The notes: generated from the sequence alone by a model not told the origin. A stretch of 64,000 nucleotides of DNA from an uncultured Lachnospiraceae bacterium (GCA_900548905.1 URMK01000009.1:72660-136659); one strand, 5' to 3'; shown: positions 34,740 through 43,203, numbered from the stretch's first letter. Numbers and translations are program-made.

Positions 34740-36380
34740 TCAGCCTCCTCCCTCCGCATGAATACGCAAATCCAGCGTATATGTGCCTCCCTGCTTTCCG
34801 GCTGCGGTATCCGCCGCATCGTTTCCGCTTTCAAAGGGCCATACCCAATCCAGCTGGTAAACGGCTTCCTCTCCTTTTTCCAGTGCCGTATTCAGGGTAA
34901 GTATCTTCCCCTCGGTTAAGGAACCCGACTTCGCGTTTCCTTCCTGATCCCGCCTTTTCAGTGTGAACTGCAGGGGCAGATAGGAGGATGCCGCGGTTTC
35001 TTTCAGGTATATTGTAACCGTCAGCTTTTCTTCTCTGGTATTTTTCAGCCGGAATAGATAAAAGCCGCTGGATCCTGGTGCGATTCTCCCGCTTTGCCCG
35101 GTCTGAGGATTATAGAAAAGATCAATGATACTGTTCTGTTCCCAGGATACATAGCTGCCGTCTTTCTGTGCCCCCTCTACATACAGACTCCCTTTATCGG
35201 TATTGTCAGGAATACCTCCGCCCCCGTCATCACTGTTTTCCTGGTCTCCGCTGTTCCCGCCTTCTGCGCTCTCTCCAAAAGAGCCGGGATTTGAAGAAGC
35301 GCCGGGTATCGCAGCACTTTCCTTTTCGTCTACCACGTTGTCTTCCGGTCCGGCAGCATCAGCAGGTGTATTTGGTATTGTCGGTGCGTCTGGTTCACCG
35401 GCTGCAGGAGGTATTACCGGCTGCGTTATCACATCCGAACCGTTTGAAGCAACATCACTCCGATCTCCGCTTCCCCCGATAGGAGTTACCGTACCATTTC
35501 CTATAACCACCCCGCTTTGTCCCGGCATTTCTGTCTCACCGTCGGGCGATATAATAACACCGCCCGGACGGATTTGTGTACCGTCCGGCAGCGTTACCGT
35601 CCCATCCGCGGATACTTCAATGTCCCCTGCCGAAAGCTGCTGATCCGTTCGGACCGTATCATCGGCAAGAATAATATAGGTGGTATCATTCTCCTCCCCT
35701 CCGGGCAAGACCACCTTCCCGTCCGGCAGATATACATTACCTCCGGGTGTAACAACAACTCCATCCCGGATGGAAGCCGTACCTGCAGGTGTCGTTACCA
35801 TACCGTCCCTGTTTGCATACGAAATCCGTTCCGGGTCAATAAAAAGGGTATGATTATCCAGTTCTATTTCAATCTCCAGTATTCTTACATCAATGGAAAG
35901 CTCGATTAGGTATCCGCCTCCGGTTTTCATATCCACGGATACGGCTGTTTTAGTACTGCCGTCACGCACGATTTCAATTTCCTTGTGAGCAGCAGCCGTA
36001 CCGTCACTATTCAGCACATAAATGGTATGCTCCCCTTCCGGCACACCGGAAAACAGGAACCCTCCATCGGAATTGGTTACCGTACTCAGCGGATTACTGT
36101 GAAGTTCCATACTGCGGGAAGCTGCCGGCATTCCATCGGTGTAGAATACCCTGCCCGTAAGATGTATGGTTTCTTCTGCAGGCGGTAAATCCGGTGACAG
36201 CAGAATCGTGTCTATAATCTGACCGAGTGAAGGTGTCCCGGAGCGATTGCCCAATATAAAGCCTGCAATGCCGGAGGTAACCAGCGTTAACAGCATAAGG
36301 AGCAGGATCAGCGGCAGGCCGGAATACCTGTCAGCCTCTTGCTTTTCTGTTCGGGAGGTACAATTATGTTGTTTTATCAT
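34740..36380 (-). CDS. membrane-anchored repeat protein with TasA-like C-terminal domain
   Basis: 546 residues. A cytoplasmic start of about 22 residues and one membrane segment (about 23-45) leave the rest outside. Next is a carboxypeptidase-regulatory/SpaA-like beta-domain (LTGRVFYTDGMPAASRSMEL), then short repeats built on DGxVxxPGG/LPDG units (about 195-300), a Pro/Gly/Asp/Asn-rich linker, and a C-terminal beta-domain (GSSGFYLFRLKNTREEKLTV to YQLDWVWPFE) like the other TasA-like proteins here. It could anchor fibres to the membrane, as TapA does for TasA, but it is not a TapA homologue by eye. Function inferred from position only. Confidence 0.7.
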   Translation of the reverse strand: MIKQHNCTSRTEKQEADRYSGLPLILLLMLLTLVTSGIAGFILGNRSGTPSLGQIIDTILLSPDLPPAEETIHLTGRVFYTDGMPAASRSMELHSNPLSTVTNSDGGFLFSGVPEGEHTIYVLNSDGTAAAHKEIEIVRDGSTKTAVSVDMKTGGGYLIELSIDVRILEIEIELDNHTLFIDPERISYANRDGMVTTPAGTASIRDGVVVTPGGNVYLPDGKVVLPGGEENDTTYIILADDTVRTDQQLSAGDIEVSADGTVTLPDGTQIRPGGVIISPDGETEMPGQSGVVIGNGTVTPIGGSGDRSDVASNGSDVITQPVIPPAAGEPDAPTIPNTPADAAGPEDNVVDEKESAAIPGASSNPGSFGESAEGGNSGDQENSDDGGGGIPDNTDKGSLYVEGAQKDGSYVSWEQNSIIDLFYNPQTGQSGRIAPGSSGFYLFRLKNTREEKLTVTIYLKETAASSYLPLQFTLKRRDQEGNAKSGSLTEGKILTLNTALEKGEEAVYQLDWVWPFESGNDAADTAAGKQGGTYTLDLRIHAEGGG

Positions 36381-36421
36381 GGAGATCCTCCTTTTGAAAA
36401 ACAGATATGTTCAGCCTATGG

Positions 36422-36447
36422 AAAAAGGGGCGGAATCCGTCCCCTTT
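36422..36447 (-). terminator. internal terminator after the first TasA-like gene
   Basis: Stem AAAGGGG-CGG/CCG-CCCCTTT with one bulged T, then TTTTTCC on the minus strand. A second hairpin CCGCCCC/GGGGCGG (36474-36497) precedes it. Partial readthrough would give more of the first two gene products than of the rest. Confidence 0.65.
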
Positions 36448-36512
36448 GCCGCGGGCTGGACGCCATCGGCAGATCCGCCCCCGGCACAGGAGGGGCGGAA
36501 GCATTTTGGTGA

Positions 36513-37160
36513 TTAGGGAGTGGGAGTAGAAACCACCTGTTCAGCGGTGATAGAAATAGTCAGACCGTATGTAGGTGCATCTGATCCATAACTGCCAATT
36601 GCGGTATCTGCTTTATCAGCCTCATCTGACTCACCAACATCCCATGTCCACCAAACACGCACTTTTTTAGACTTATCAGAATCCTGCCAACCAATATTCC
36701 CCTTAAGGCCTTCTACTATTTTGCTCTGTAAATTATCTTCAGATTCTATGTCGAAAGACACCGGCTTATCATCTGCTGTTACTTCGGTTAAAGCAAATTT
36801 CATTCTAATTTTACCATTATTTGCTGGAGTGATTTTTACATCGCTGATTTTAACCATTACCTCACTCTTATTCTCTACAACAATATCAAAGTACCCATAG
36901 ACTCCCGGAGCAAGCATATTTTCTTCCACGCCGTTTCCCACCGGAGCTTTCCATCCAGAAGTAAAAAGGTCTTTTATTTCACTGCCAAACTCAGTCCCAT
37001 TCCCCTTAATATCCACATCAAACTTCGCCACCGTCGCCGACCCTGTTGCCGATACCGTGGTTACATACTTCGCCATAGTCCCGCCTGTCAAACAGGTGGT
37101 CACCATGGTCAGCGCCAGTGCCAGGGCGCCAAGACGCGCTGTATTGGATTTTTTCTTCAT
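36513..37160 (-). CDS. TasA/CalY-like fibre or surface protein
   Basis: 215 residues. Signal peptide ending near CLTGGTMA, followed by KYVTTVSATGSATVAKFDVD, which strongly resembles SipW-processed TasA/camelysin N-termini. The mature part is beta-rich with LAPGVYGYFDIVVENKSEVMV, the conserved TasA-type strand pair. It follows a SipW-type peptidase and precedes a terminator, so it is probably the most abundant product of the locus. In Bacillus such proteins form biofilm fibres; fibre formation here is inferred. Start has AGAGGA upstream. Confidence 0.85.
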   Translation of the reverse strand: MKKKSNTARLGALALALTMVTTCLTGGTMAKYVTTVSATGSATVAKFDVDIKGNGTEFGSEIKDLFTSGWKAPVGNGVEENMLAPGVYGYFDIVVENKSEVMVKISDVKITPANNGKIRMKFALTEVTADDKPVSFDIESEDNLQSKIVEGLKGNIGWQDSDKSKKVRVWWTWDVGESDEADKADTAIGSYGSDAPTYGLTISITAEQVVSTPTP

Positions 37161-37325
37161 AGCTATCGTCCTCTCTTTCTGTTTTTCCGGGAACCAGACC
37201 TGTCTGCACAGACACGGTTCCCGTGTGCCTGCGGCACTCTATCCCAGGCACACCTTTCTTACCTGGTACTGTACAGCCCATTTTTGCTCTGTGCCCGCGT
37301 TCATGGGCGGTGCATACAATTGTTT

Positions 37326-37952
37326 TTACGGCTCTGCCGATTCCGCATTCTCTTTTTCTGTCTTCAGGGCTGTCAGCTCGGCTTCCAGTTCCGCTCTGCT
37401 GAGAGCCTCCTTTTTATCCGACCGATAGCGGATCCCCATATCCCAAAGGAAAAAAAGAACCAGGGGCAAAACAAGAAAAAGGAGCATGCCTGTTGTCGTC
37501 TGCATGAACAATAGGACATTGCCAAGGCCTGCTATACGGCCTCCTTTCCATATTCCCTGTATCTGATCAGCGGTTACACTGATGCGATCCTGGGCGTCAT
37601 TGGCATCCCCTTTGGTCTGATACCGTAAAAGACCGTCTTCTCCGGTTGCTATTGCTATAATGCGGTGGGTGACAGCCGCGCCGGAATCCAGATAGCAAAT
37701 CACATCCCCTTCCCGGAGCTTTTCCGTCTCCGTGCTGTGGATAAAAATCAAGTCGCCGGCACGGATTACCGGTTCCATGGATCCGGATAATACTATAGCA
37801 GGTTTTATTCCCAGAACGCCGGGAAGCGCCTCCGGATTTATGTAGCTGTCGGCAATCAACAGCAGGTTTATGATAATAACCGGAAGAAACAGCAGGCATA
37901 GCAAACCTCCTGTAATGCCTGACAGGGAACGTTTTTTTCTTTTCTGTTTCAC
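37326..37952 (-). CDS. sipW: SipW-type signal peptidase I, first gene of the locus
   Basis: 208 residues, starting at GTG with AGGAGG upstream. Membrane segment at about 13-34, catalytic Ser58 in VLSGSMEPVI, His96 in AVTHRI, then QTKGDANDAQD and a C-terminal membrane segment (about 150-170), with a longer charged tail (about 38 residues, Lys/Glu-rich) than the second copy. Likely cleaves the TasA-like protein encoded next. Two divergent copies in one locus suggest division of labour between substrates. Confidence 0.9.
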   Translation of the reverse strand: MKQKRKKRSLSGITGGLLCLLFLPVIIINLLLIADSYINPEALPGVLGIKPAIVLSGSMEPVIRAGDLIFIHSTETEKLREGDVICYLDSGAAVTHRIIAIATGEDGLLRYQTKGDANDAQDRISVTADQIQGIWKGGRIAGLGNVLLFMQTTTGMLLFLVLPLVLFFLWDMGIRYRSDKKEALSRAELEAELTALKTEKENAESAEP

Positions 37953-37977
37953 TTGTATTACCTCCTAGCCGTATCAC

Positions 37978-38018
37978 ATAAAACCGGCGGCAGTTATGAA
38001 GCCCGCCGCCGGTTTTAT
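37978..38018 (-). other. terminator-like hairpin in the leader of the sipW operon
   Basis: Perfect 14-bp stem ATAAAACCGGCGGC/GCCGCCGGTTTTAT with a 13-base loop. It lies 25 bases upstream of the first sipW start, and I see no promoter between it and the gene. The four T residues lie inside the stem, so termination strength is uncertain. Transcription of the locus must pass it, making it a candidate attenuator. In 38020-38230 I find no confident promoter or known riboswitch. Confidence 0.5.
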
Positions 38019-38409
38019 ATCACGCTGCCGCTTAATCCGCGGCTGTCCTTTATTTTCCCCCGAAAAATTCTTCCTGCAGGAGGGGGAAGTGCATTCTGTC
38101 TCATGTTACGGATGATTGTTTTTACGATAGCAGACAGGCACTGCCAATACCGTAATAATTATCCTGCTTTACCTCTCAACACGTCTGCAATACCTCTGCC
38201 AACAGATATCATACCGGATTTTTTGCAACAAAAATGACAACTATCCGGCATCTGAATTTCATTTGCCAAATCGTCTTTTTTTATTTTAAAAAAAGTATTC
38301 ATTTGTCCTTATCACTTATATTTACATCGTTATTATAATTTATTGTATATATTATACATTTTAAGAAAATTCCGCAAGCCATCTTTTCAATCTGGCAATG
38401 CCACTTTTT

Positions 38410-38426
38410 TGTCATTTAAAATGACA
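38410..38426. promoter_or_regulatory. operator-like palindrome TGTCATTTAAAATGACA
   Basis: Perfect eight-base arms around a single A. It lies eight bases upstream of the -35 of the divergent regulator gene. A further half-site AAATGACA occurs at 38232-38239, nearer to the sipW operon. Likely bound by the adjacent helix-turn-helix protein (inference). Confidence 0.55.
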
Positions 38427-38434
38427 TTCTTTTC

Positions 38435-38462
38435 TTGCCATTTTTCTATTCTTGTGTATACT
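38435..38462 (+). promoter_or_regulatory. promoter of the divergent HTH regulator
   Basis: TTGCCA, 16-base spacer, TATACT, 22 bases upstream of the start codon. Confidence 0.55.
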
Positions 38463-38484
38463 GAAAGCAAAGGAGGGAAATATC

Positions 38485-39987
38485 ATGCAATTTTACGAAA
38501 AACTGATTTTCATGCTGAATCTGACACAAACCACAAACCGGGTGCTGGCTCGGGAGCTGCAGGTGGATCCCTCTCTGATTAGCCGCCTCAAAACCGGTAC
38601 CAGAGGTGTCCCTCATAACCGTGACCATATAAAAGCCATGGCCTCCTATTTCGCCAGGCGCTGTACTACCGAATACCAACGGCAGGCCCTGTCCGAGATG
38701 CTCGGGATCAAGCTGGCGCTGACCATGAAAAAGGAACAGCTGGCGGAGATTCTCTATCATTGGCTTTGCGGGGAGTCCGATGAGGTGGGCCGTTTCATGC
38801 GCACCTTTGAATCTTTAAATGTGGGGAGTATGGATAGCGGCCAGAATATTGTTTCCTGCGATTTGAAAACGAGCCACATGGCCTATTACGGAAAAGAGGG
38901 GAAACGGGCCGCCGCACGGGCTGTCTATCAGCATCTGCTCTCCCTTAAGAATCCCTGTACCATTTTTCTTTTTTCGGACGAAGCGGATGACTGGATTTCG
39001 GAAGATTATGAATTCCACAGCAGCCTGCAGGGCTGGGGTCTTACCCTTCTGCAGCTGGGCTTTTGCTTCTGTCAGATTGCACCTCCTGCGGCTTCCGCGG
39101 ATCTGGCGTTTGAGTCTTTGATCCGGTGGACTCCCCTGTATATGACAGGACGGGTAGATGCTTATTTTTATCCCCGGATCCGGGATAATGTCCACCGGCG
39201 CACCCTTGTGGTGGTTCCCGGCGAACTGGCTCTAACCTCCAATTCCGTGGCCGGGCAGCAGGACAGCAGCGCAACCATTTTAACTACTGACAGAAGGCTG
39301 ACACAGGCCTACAATATGCAGTTTCAGAATTATCTCTCCCTCTGCCGGCCTATGCAGACCATATATAACGAACCGGAAAAGCTGATGCAATGCTTCATCA
39401 AATTTTTCTCTTTGAACGGCGGGCGCATCCAGATGACCGCCACCTTATCCGCGGACACGGCCCCTCCTGAATTGCTGGCCTGCTGCATGGACAAGTTCCA
39501 GAACCCCGACTGGAAAAAGCTGGGGCATCTTTTTTTGCAGGAGCCGGGGCACATGACGGAAGGCCCGGATTACTTTGAGTTTATAGATATTGCCTATCTT
39601 GCCAGCGCGGAGGAAGTCCGCAGCGGCAGCGTTCCTATCATCCTGTCTTATTGGGACAAGTATCTTACGCTTTATTACACACCGGAACTATATATCATGC
39701 ATCTGAAACATATCCTTCATATTCTGGAAGTCTGCGAAAATTACCACTTCATCCCTGTGAATACCAGGTTACAGGAAAACGGTATTCTTTTGGTGAAAGA
39801 CATACAGCAGGCCCTCCTGGTGCGTACGGCTCCGCCGCTCACCATATTTGAAATATCCCAGCCGGATATCGTGCAGCTGTTCAGGGAGCATCTGCTAAAA
39901 ATCGCAAACCGCATCGGTTATACCGGGGTGAGCCGTTCCAAAATCATGTCACAGATCCGGGAAAGAATACGGGAGCTTCAGGCATAA
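38485..39987 (+). CDS. large HTH protein divergent from the SipW/TasA-like locus
   Basis: 500 residues; the ATG at 38485 has AGGAGG upstream. An N-terminal helix-turn-helix (about 14-45, NRVLARELQVDPSLISRLKT) resembles XRE-type domains. The remaining 440 residues match no family I recognise and show no membrane segment, so it is a soluble regulator with an unknown sensing or oligomerisation region. A palindromic site lies in its promoter. Position opposite the seven-gene locus suggests it controls that locus. It ends at a strong bidirectional terminator. Confidence 0.8.
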   Translation: MQFYEKLIFMLNLTQTTNRVLARELQVDPSLISRLKTGTRGVPHNRDHIKAMASYFARRCTTEYQRQALSEMLGIKLALTMKKEQLAEILYHWLCGESDEVGRFMRTFESLNVGSMDSGQNIVSCDLKTSHMAYYGKEGKRAAARAVYQHLLSLKNPCTIFLFSDEADDWISEDYEFHSSLQGWGLTLLQLGFCFCQIAPPAASADLAFESLIRWTPLYMTGRVDAYFYPRIRDNVHRRTLVVVPGELALTSNSVAGQQDSSATILTTDRRLTQAYNMQFQNYLSLCRPMQTIYNEPEKLMQCFIKFFSLNGGRIQMTATLSADTAPPELLACCMDKFQNPDWKKLGHLFLQEPGHMTEGPDYFEFIDIAYLASAEEVRSGSVPIILSYWDKYLTLYYTPELYIMHLKHILHILEVCENYHFIPVNTRLQENGILLVKDIQQALLVRTAPPLTIFEISQPDIVQLFREHLLKIANRIGYTGVSRSKIMSQIRERIRELQA

Positions 39988-39990
39988 ACC

Positions 39991-40037
39991 GCGCAAAAAA
40001 GAGGCCGTCCCCACGGGGATGCCCTCTTTTTGCGCTT
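39991..40037. terminator. bidirectional terminator
   Basis: Arms GCGCAAAAA-AGAGG/CCTCTTTTTGCGC with an inner TCCCC/GGGGA stem; T-rich on both strands. Ends the HTH gene and the convergent HAD/LysR transcript. Confidence 0.9.
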
Positions 40038-40114
40038 TTCCTTATTTTTCCTATATTCCTATAAAATCTCCTGTTTTTTTCTGACAGCCGTCCCGGGCGG
40101 GATATTCAGGCCCC

Positions 40115-40720
40115 TCACGTCTCCACCCCCATCTTTTTCAGGTCTTCCCTTGCCTGTGCGTAGCTCCGGAAAAGTATCGTATGGATGCCGAATCCGGCTG
40201 CCGCGTCCAGATTCTGCTGCATATCATCGAGAAACACACATTCTTCCGGCTTGAGTCCGTAGCGGTCCAGCAAAAGCCGGTAGATAGCCGGATCCGGCTT
40301 TATTACCCCATCCCGGTAAGAAAGGATGCCGCCGTCCACATATTCCAGGAAATCAAGGGCATCGCTGTTATCACGCTTCACCTTGTCGGAGAAGTTGGAC
40401 AGCACCAGGACCTGATATCCCGCCTTTTTCAGAGTCTGTATCCAGGGAATGGCATAATCCGCTCTGGTGACAATGCCATGCAGACTTATATAGATTTCCC
40501 GCAATTCCTTTTCCACCGAAGGGTCATTACGGATAAAGCCCTCCAGCATCTCTTCATCACTCAGGAACCCTTTGTCAAATTCATGCCAGAACGGGTTATC
40601 CACCGTCGCTTTCCCCACCCGTTCCTCGATTTCCTTCGGGTATCCGAAGCTGTGCAGAAAATCTTTCCAGCCGAACACTGTGAGCACATTACCGATATCA
40701 AATATGATTGTCTTTATCAT
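40115..40720 (-). CDS. HAD-superfamily phosphatase (YihX-like)
   Basis: 201-residue cytoplasmic hydrolase. Motif I reads IIFDIGNVL, with Gly-Asn where most HAD enzymes have a second Asp, as in the glucose-1-phosphatase YihX group. Motif II Ser/Thr is in VLVLSNFSD, the motif III Lys in GVIKPDP, and motif IV is CVFLDDMQQN. Substrate probably a sugar phosphate or phosphoryl metabolite. It overlaps the LysR gene by four bases (ATGA), so it is co-expressed with it. Confidence 0.87.
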   Translation of the reverse strand: MIKTIIFDIGNVLTVFGWKDFLHSFGYPKEIEERVGKATVDNPFWHEFDKGFLSDEEMLEGFIRNDPSVEKELREIYISLHGIVTRADYAIPWIQTLKKAGYQVLVLSNFSDKVKRDNSDALDFLEYVDGGILSYRDGVIKPDPAIYRLLLDRYGLKPEECVFLDDMQQNLDAAAGFGIHTILFRSYAQAREDLKKMGVET

Positions 40721-41622
40721 TGGTATTCCTTTCCGCCTTCCTGCGTCCTTATTAATTCCAGCAGCCTGCGGGCCGCCGCAGACAGCAGGTTCCCTTTTCC
40801 CGTCACCACGCAGAAGTGGCGTTTGGGAATCAATTTATTAAACCGGAGTTCAAAGAGCCTGCCGTCCTCCAGATACCCTTCCGCAAAATCCCTCACCACA
40901 GTTCCCACTCCCAGATTCCGGAGGGTGAACTGTACTATCATATCGCTGGTAGCCAGTTCAAATTCCGGATTGATACGCACACCGTTTTCCGCCAGGACGC
41001 AGTCCATGCAGCTCCTGGTACTGGTATTGCTTTCCAGGGTGATGAGAGGCAGGGTTTCCAAATCATGAAAATCCAGGGTTTTGTTTTTATACTGGATAAA
41101 ACGCCTTCCTGCCACAAAAATATCTTCAATTTCCCGGACGGTTTCGCTGTGGATACCCTCGCCGGAAAAAGGGGTGCTCACCACACCGAAATCAATTTTC
41201 CCGGCTTTCAGGAAAGCCAGCGTTTCCGGGGTGGGCGCATTGGTCACCATAACCTTTATCCCGGGACAGAGCTCATGGAAACGTTCCAGGTAAGGAAGGA
41301 GATAAAAACGCAGGGTCATGTCGGAAGCGCCGATATGGATTTCCCCCAGCTCCAGGTTCATCATCTGTCTCAGCTTTTTTTCACCTGTTTCGATCTGCTC
41401 ATAGCCGCCGGCTACATAGGAATACAGAAGTTCGCCCTCCTTTGTCAGTCTGACGCCCTTTGCACTGCGTACAAAAAGCCTGACGTCCAGCGCCGTTTCC
41501 AGAAGCTTGACGGACTGGCTGACCGCCGGCTGGCTGATGGCCAGTTCCTGGGCCGCCAGGGTCAGGGAACCGTAACGGGCCACATGATAAAAAACCTTAT
41601 AGTATTCCAGATTCTGGACCAT
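40717..41622 (-). CDS. LysR-family transcriptional regulator
   Basis: 301 residues. N-terminal winged helix with LTLAAQELAISQPAVSQSVK (about 16-35), followed by a two-lobe substrate-binding domain. Overlaps the downstream HAD gene and follows purA by 73 bases on the same strand. Effector and targets unknown. Start has GAAGGGAG upstream. Confidence 0.9.
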   Translation of the reverse strand: MVQNLEYYKVFYHVARYGSLTLAAQELAISQPAVSQSVKLLETALDVRLFVRSAKGVRLTKEGELLYSYVAGGYEQIETGEKKLRQMMNLELGEIHIGASDMTLRFYLLPYLERFHELCPGIKVMVTNAPTPETLAFLKAGKIDFGVVSTPFSGEGIHSETVREIEDIFVAGRRFIQYKNKTLDFHDLETLPLITLESNTSTRSCMDCVLAENGVRINPEFELATSDMIVQFTLRNLGVGTVVRDFAEGYLEDGRLFELRFNKLIPKRHFCVVTGKGNLLSAAARRLLELIRTQEGGKEYQ

Positions 41623-41695
41623 ACCCGCTCCCTTCCGGCATTCTCCGCCCCGCTGCTTTGGCCCCTTTCGTTTCCGCCCTGCGGCAGATCCGCCG

Positions 41696-42988
41696 TTATC
41701 GGGAAAGGGAACTTTTTCTGTAAATAATATCGTCTCTTCCCGGCCCGTTACTCACCATGGTAATGGGATAGCCGATGTGCTTCTCCACAAATTCTATATA
41801 ATTCCGGCAGTTTTCCGGAAGTTCTTCATAGCTCCTGATCCCCCGGATGTCACAGTTCCAGCCGGGCAGGGTTTCCAGCACCGGTTTTGCTTTTTCCAGC
41901 TTCCAGGTCACAGGGAAGTCCGTCGTAACCTTTCCGTCCACCTCATATCCCACACAAACCGGAATTTCTTCCAGATAGCCAAGGACATCCAGCACAGTAA
42001 AGGCCACATCCGTGGTTCCCTGGAGACGGCAGCCATATCGGGAGGCCACGCAGTCAAACCAGCCCATACGGCGGGGCCGTCCCGTAGTCGCGCCGTATTC
42101 GCCGCCGTCACCGCCGCGGCGTCTTAATTCATCCGCTTCCTCCCCGAAGATTTCCGATACAAAAGCGCCGGCGCCCACAGCGGAAGAATAGGCTTTGCAG
42201 ACAGTCACCACCTGTTTGATTTCATAAGGAGGTATCCCCGCTCCGATGGCACCGTAAGCCGCCAGCGTGGAGGAAGAGGTAACCATGGGATAGATTCCGT
42301 GATCCGGATCCTTCAGGGTTCCCAACTGCCCCTCCAGCAGAATGTTTTTCCCTTCCCGGATGGCCTGATCCAGGTATGCGGAGGTATCGCATACATAAGG
42401 GGCAATCATCTCCCGGTATTCCAGCATGGTGGCATAAAGCGCTTCCACCTCCAGCCGGGGTTTATGATATAAATGCTCCAGAAGGACATTTTTGGTTTCG
42501 CATACGCTTGCCAGCTTGGTCTTGAGACCTTCTTCGTCAAACAGCTCACAGACCTGGAAGCCGGTTTTTGCGTATTTATCCGAATAGAAGGGGGCGATAC
42601 CCGATTTGGTGGATCCAAAGGATTTCCCGCCCAGGCGCTCCTCCTCGTACTGGTCAAAAAGAATATGATAAGGCATCACCACCTGCGCCCTGTCGGACAC
42701 CAGTATTTTGGGCATGGGTACGTCCTTATCCGTAATGGAACGGATTTCCTTTATAAGAACCGGAATATTCAATGCGACGCCATTGCCGATGATGCTTGTG
42801 GTATGTCCGTAAAAAACACCGGAAGGAAGGGTGTGGAGGGCAAATTTACCGTAATCGTTCACAATCGTATGCCCTGCATTCGCACCGCCCTGGAAACGGA
42901 TGATGATATCCGCCTCTCCGGCCAGCATATCCGTGATCTTACCCTTTCCCTCATCACCCCAGTTAGCACCAACCACTGCTTTAACCAT
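41696..42988 (-). CDS. purA: adenylosuccinate synthetase
   Basis: First committed step of AMP synthesis: IMP plus aspartate plus GTP gives adenylosuccinate. It has 430 residues, full length. Visible signatures: GDEGKGKITDML at the N-terminus with the catalytic Asp, GGANAGHTIV with the catalytic His, and the TTGRPRRMGWFD block. Start supported by AAGGAGG. Its partner purB lies about 14 kb away in this window. The leader contains a terminator-like hairpin between the promoter and the gene. Confidence 0.97.
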   Translation of the reverse strand: MVKAVVGANWGDEGKGKITDMLAGEADIIIRFQGGANAGHTIVNDYGKFALHTLPSGVFYGHTTSIIGNGVALNIPVLIKEIRSITDKDVPMPKILVSDRAQVVMPYHILFDQYEEERLGGKSFGSTKSGIAPFYSDKYAKTGFQVCELFDEEGLKTKLASVCETKNVLLEHLYHKPRLEVEALYATMLEYREMIAPYVCDTSAYLDQAIREGKNILLEGQLGTLKDPDHGIYPMVTSSSTLAAYGAIGAGIPPYEIKQVVTVCKAYSSAVGAGAFVSEIFGEEADELRRRGGDGGEYGATTGRPRRMGWFDCVASRYGCRLQGTTDVAFTVLDVLGYLEEIPVCVGYEVDGKVTTDFPVTWKLEKAKPVLETLPGWNCDIRGIRSYEELPENCRNYIEFVEKHIGYPITMVSNGPGRDDIIYRKSSLSR

Positions 42989-43064
42989 TTCTGATTCCTC
43001 CTTGTTTTGCGGAGCAAAATGCGAACCCTCTGGTGAGCAGAGGAATTTTCCTCCTAACTATTCC

Positions 43065-43108
43065 AAAAAAAGCGGGCTTTTACAAACCCGTTGTAAAAAA
43101 CCCGCTTT
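43065..43108 (-). terminator. terminator or attenuator in the purA leader
   Basis: Stem AAAGCGGG/CCCGCTTT extended by TTTTACAA/TTGTAAAA, followed by seven T residues on the minus strand. It lies downstream of the purA promoter and 76 bases before the ATG; two small hairpins (around CCTCTG/CAGAGG and TTTTGC/GCAAAA) follow. It could instead simply end the upstream sugar-transport transcript. Confidence 0.75.
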
Positions 43109-43132
43109 CTACGTCTTTTACTTCATGATTAT

Positions 43133-43161
43133 ATATTATTATATACCATAAGTAAAATCAA
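43133..43161 (-). promoter_or_regulatory. promoter of purA
   Basis: Minus strand TTGATT, 17-base spacer, TAATAT, in AT-rich sequence between the sugar-binding gene and the leader hairpin. Confidence 0.5.
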
Positions 43162-43203
43162 TATTTATTATATTCGGAATAAGTTAAGCTTATGTTAAAT
43201 CAA

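Noticed and set aside
37953..38230. c-di-GMP or other known riboswitch ahead of sipW
   Set aside because: I looked for GEMM-type conserved blocks and did not find them; only the terminator-like hairpin is supported.
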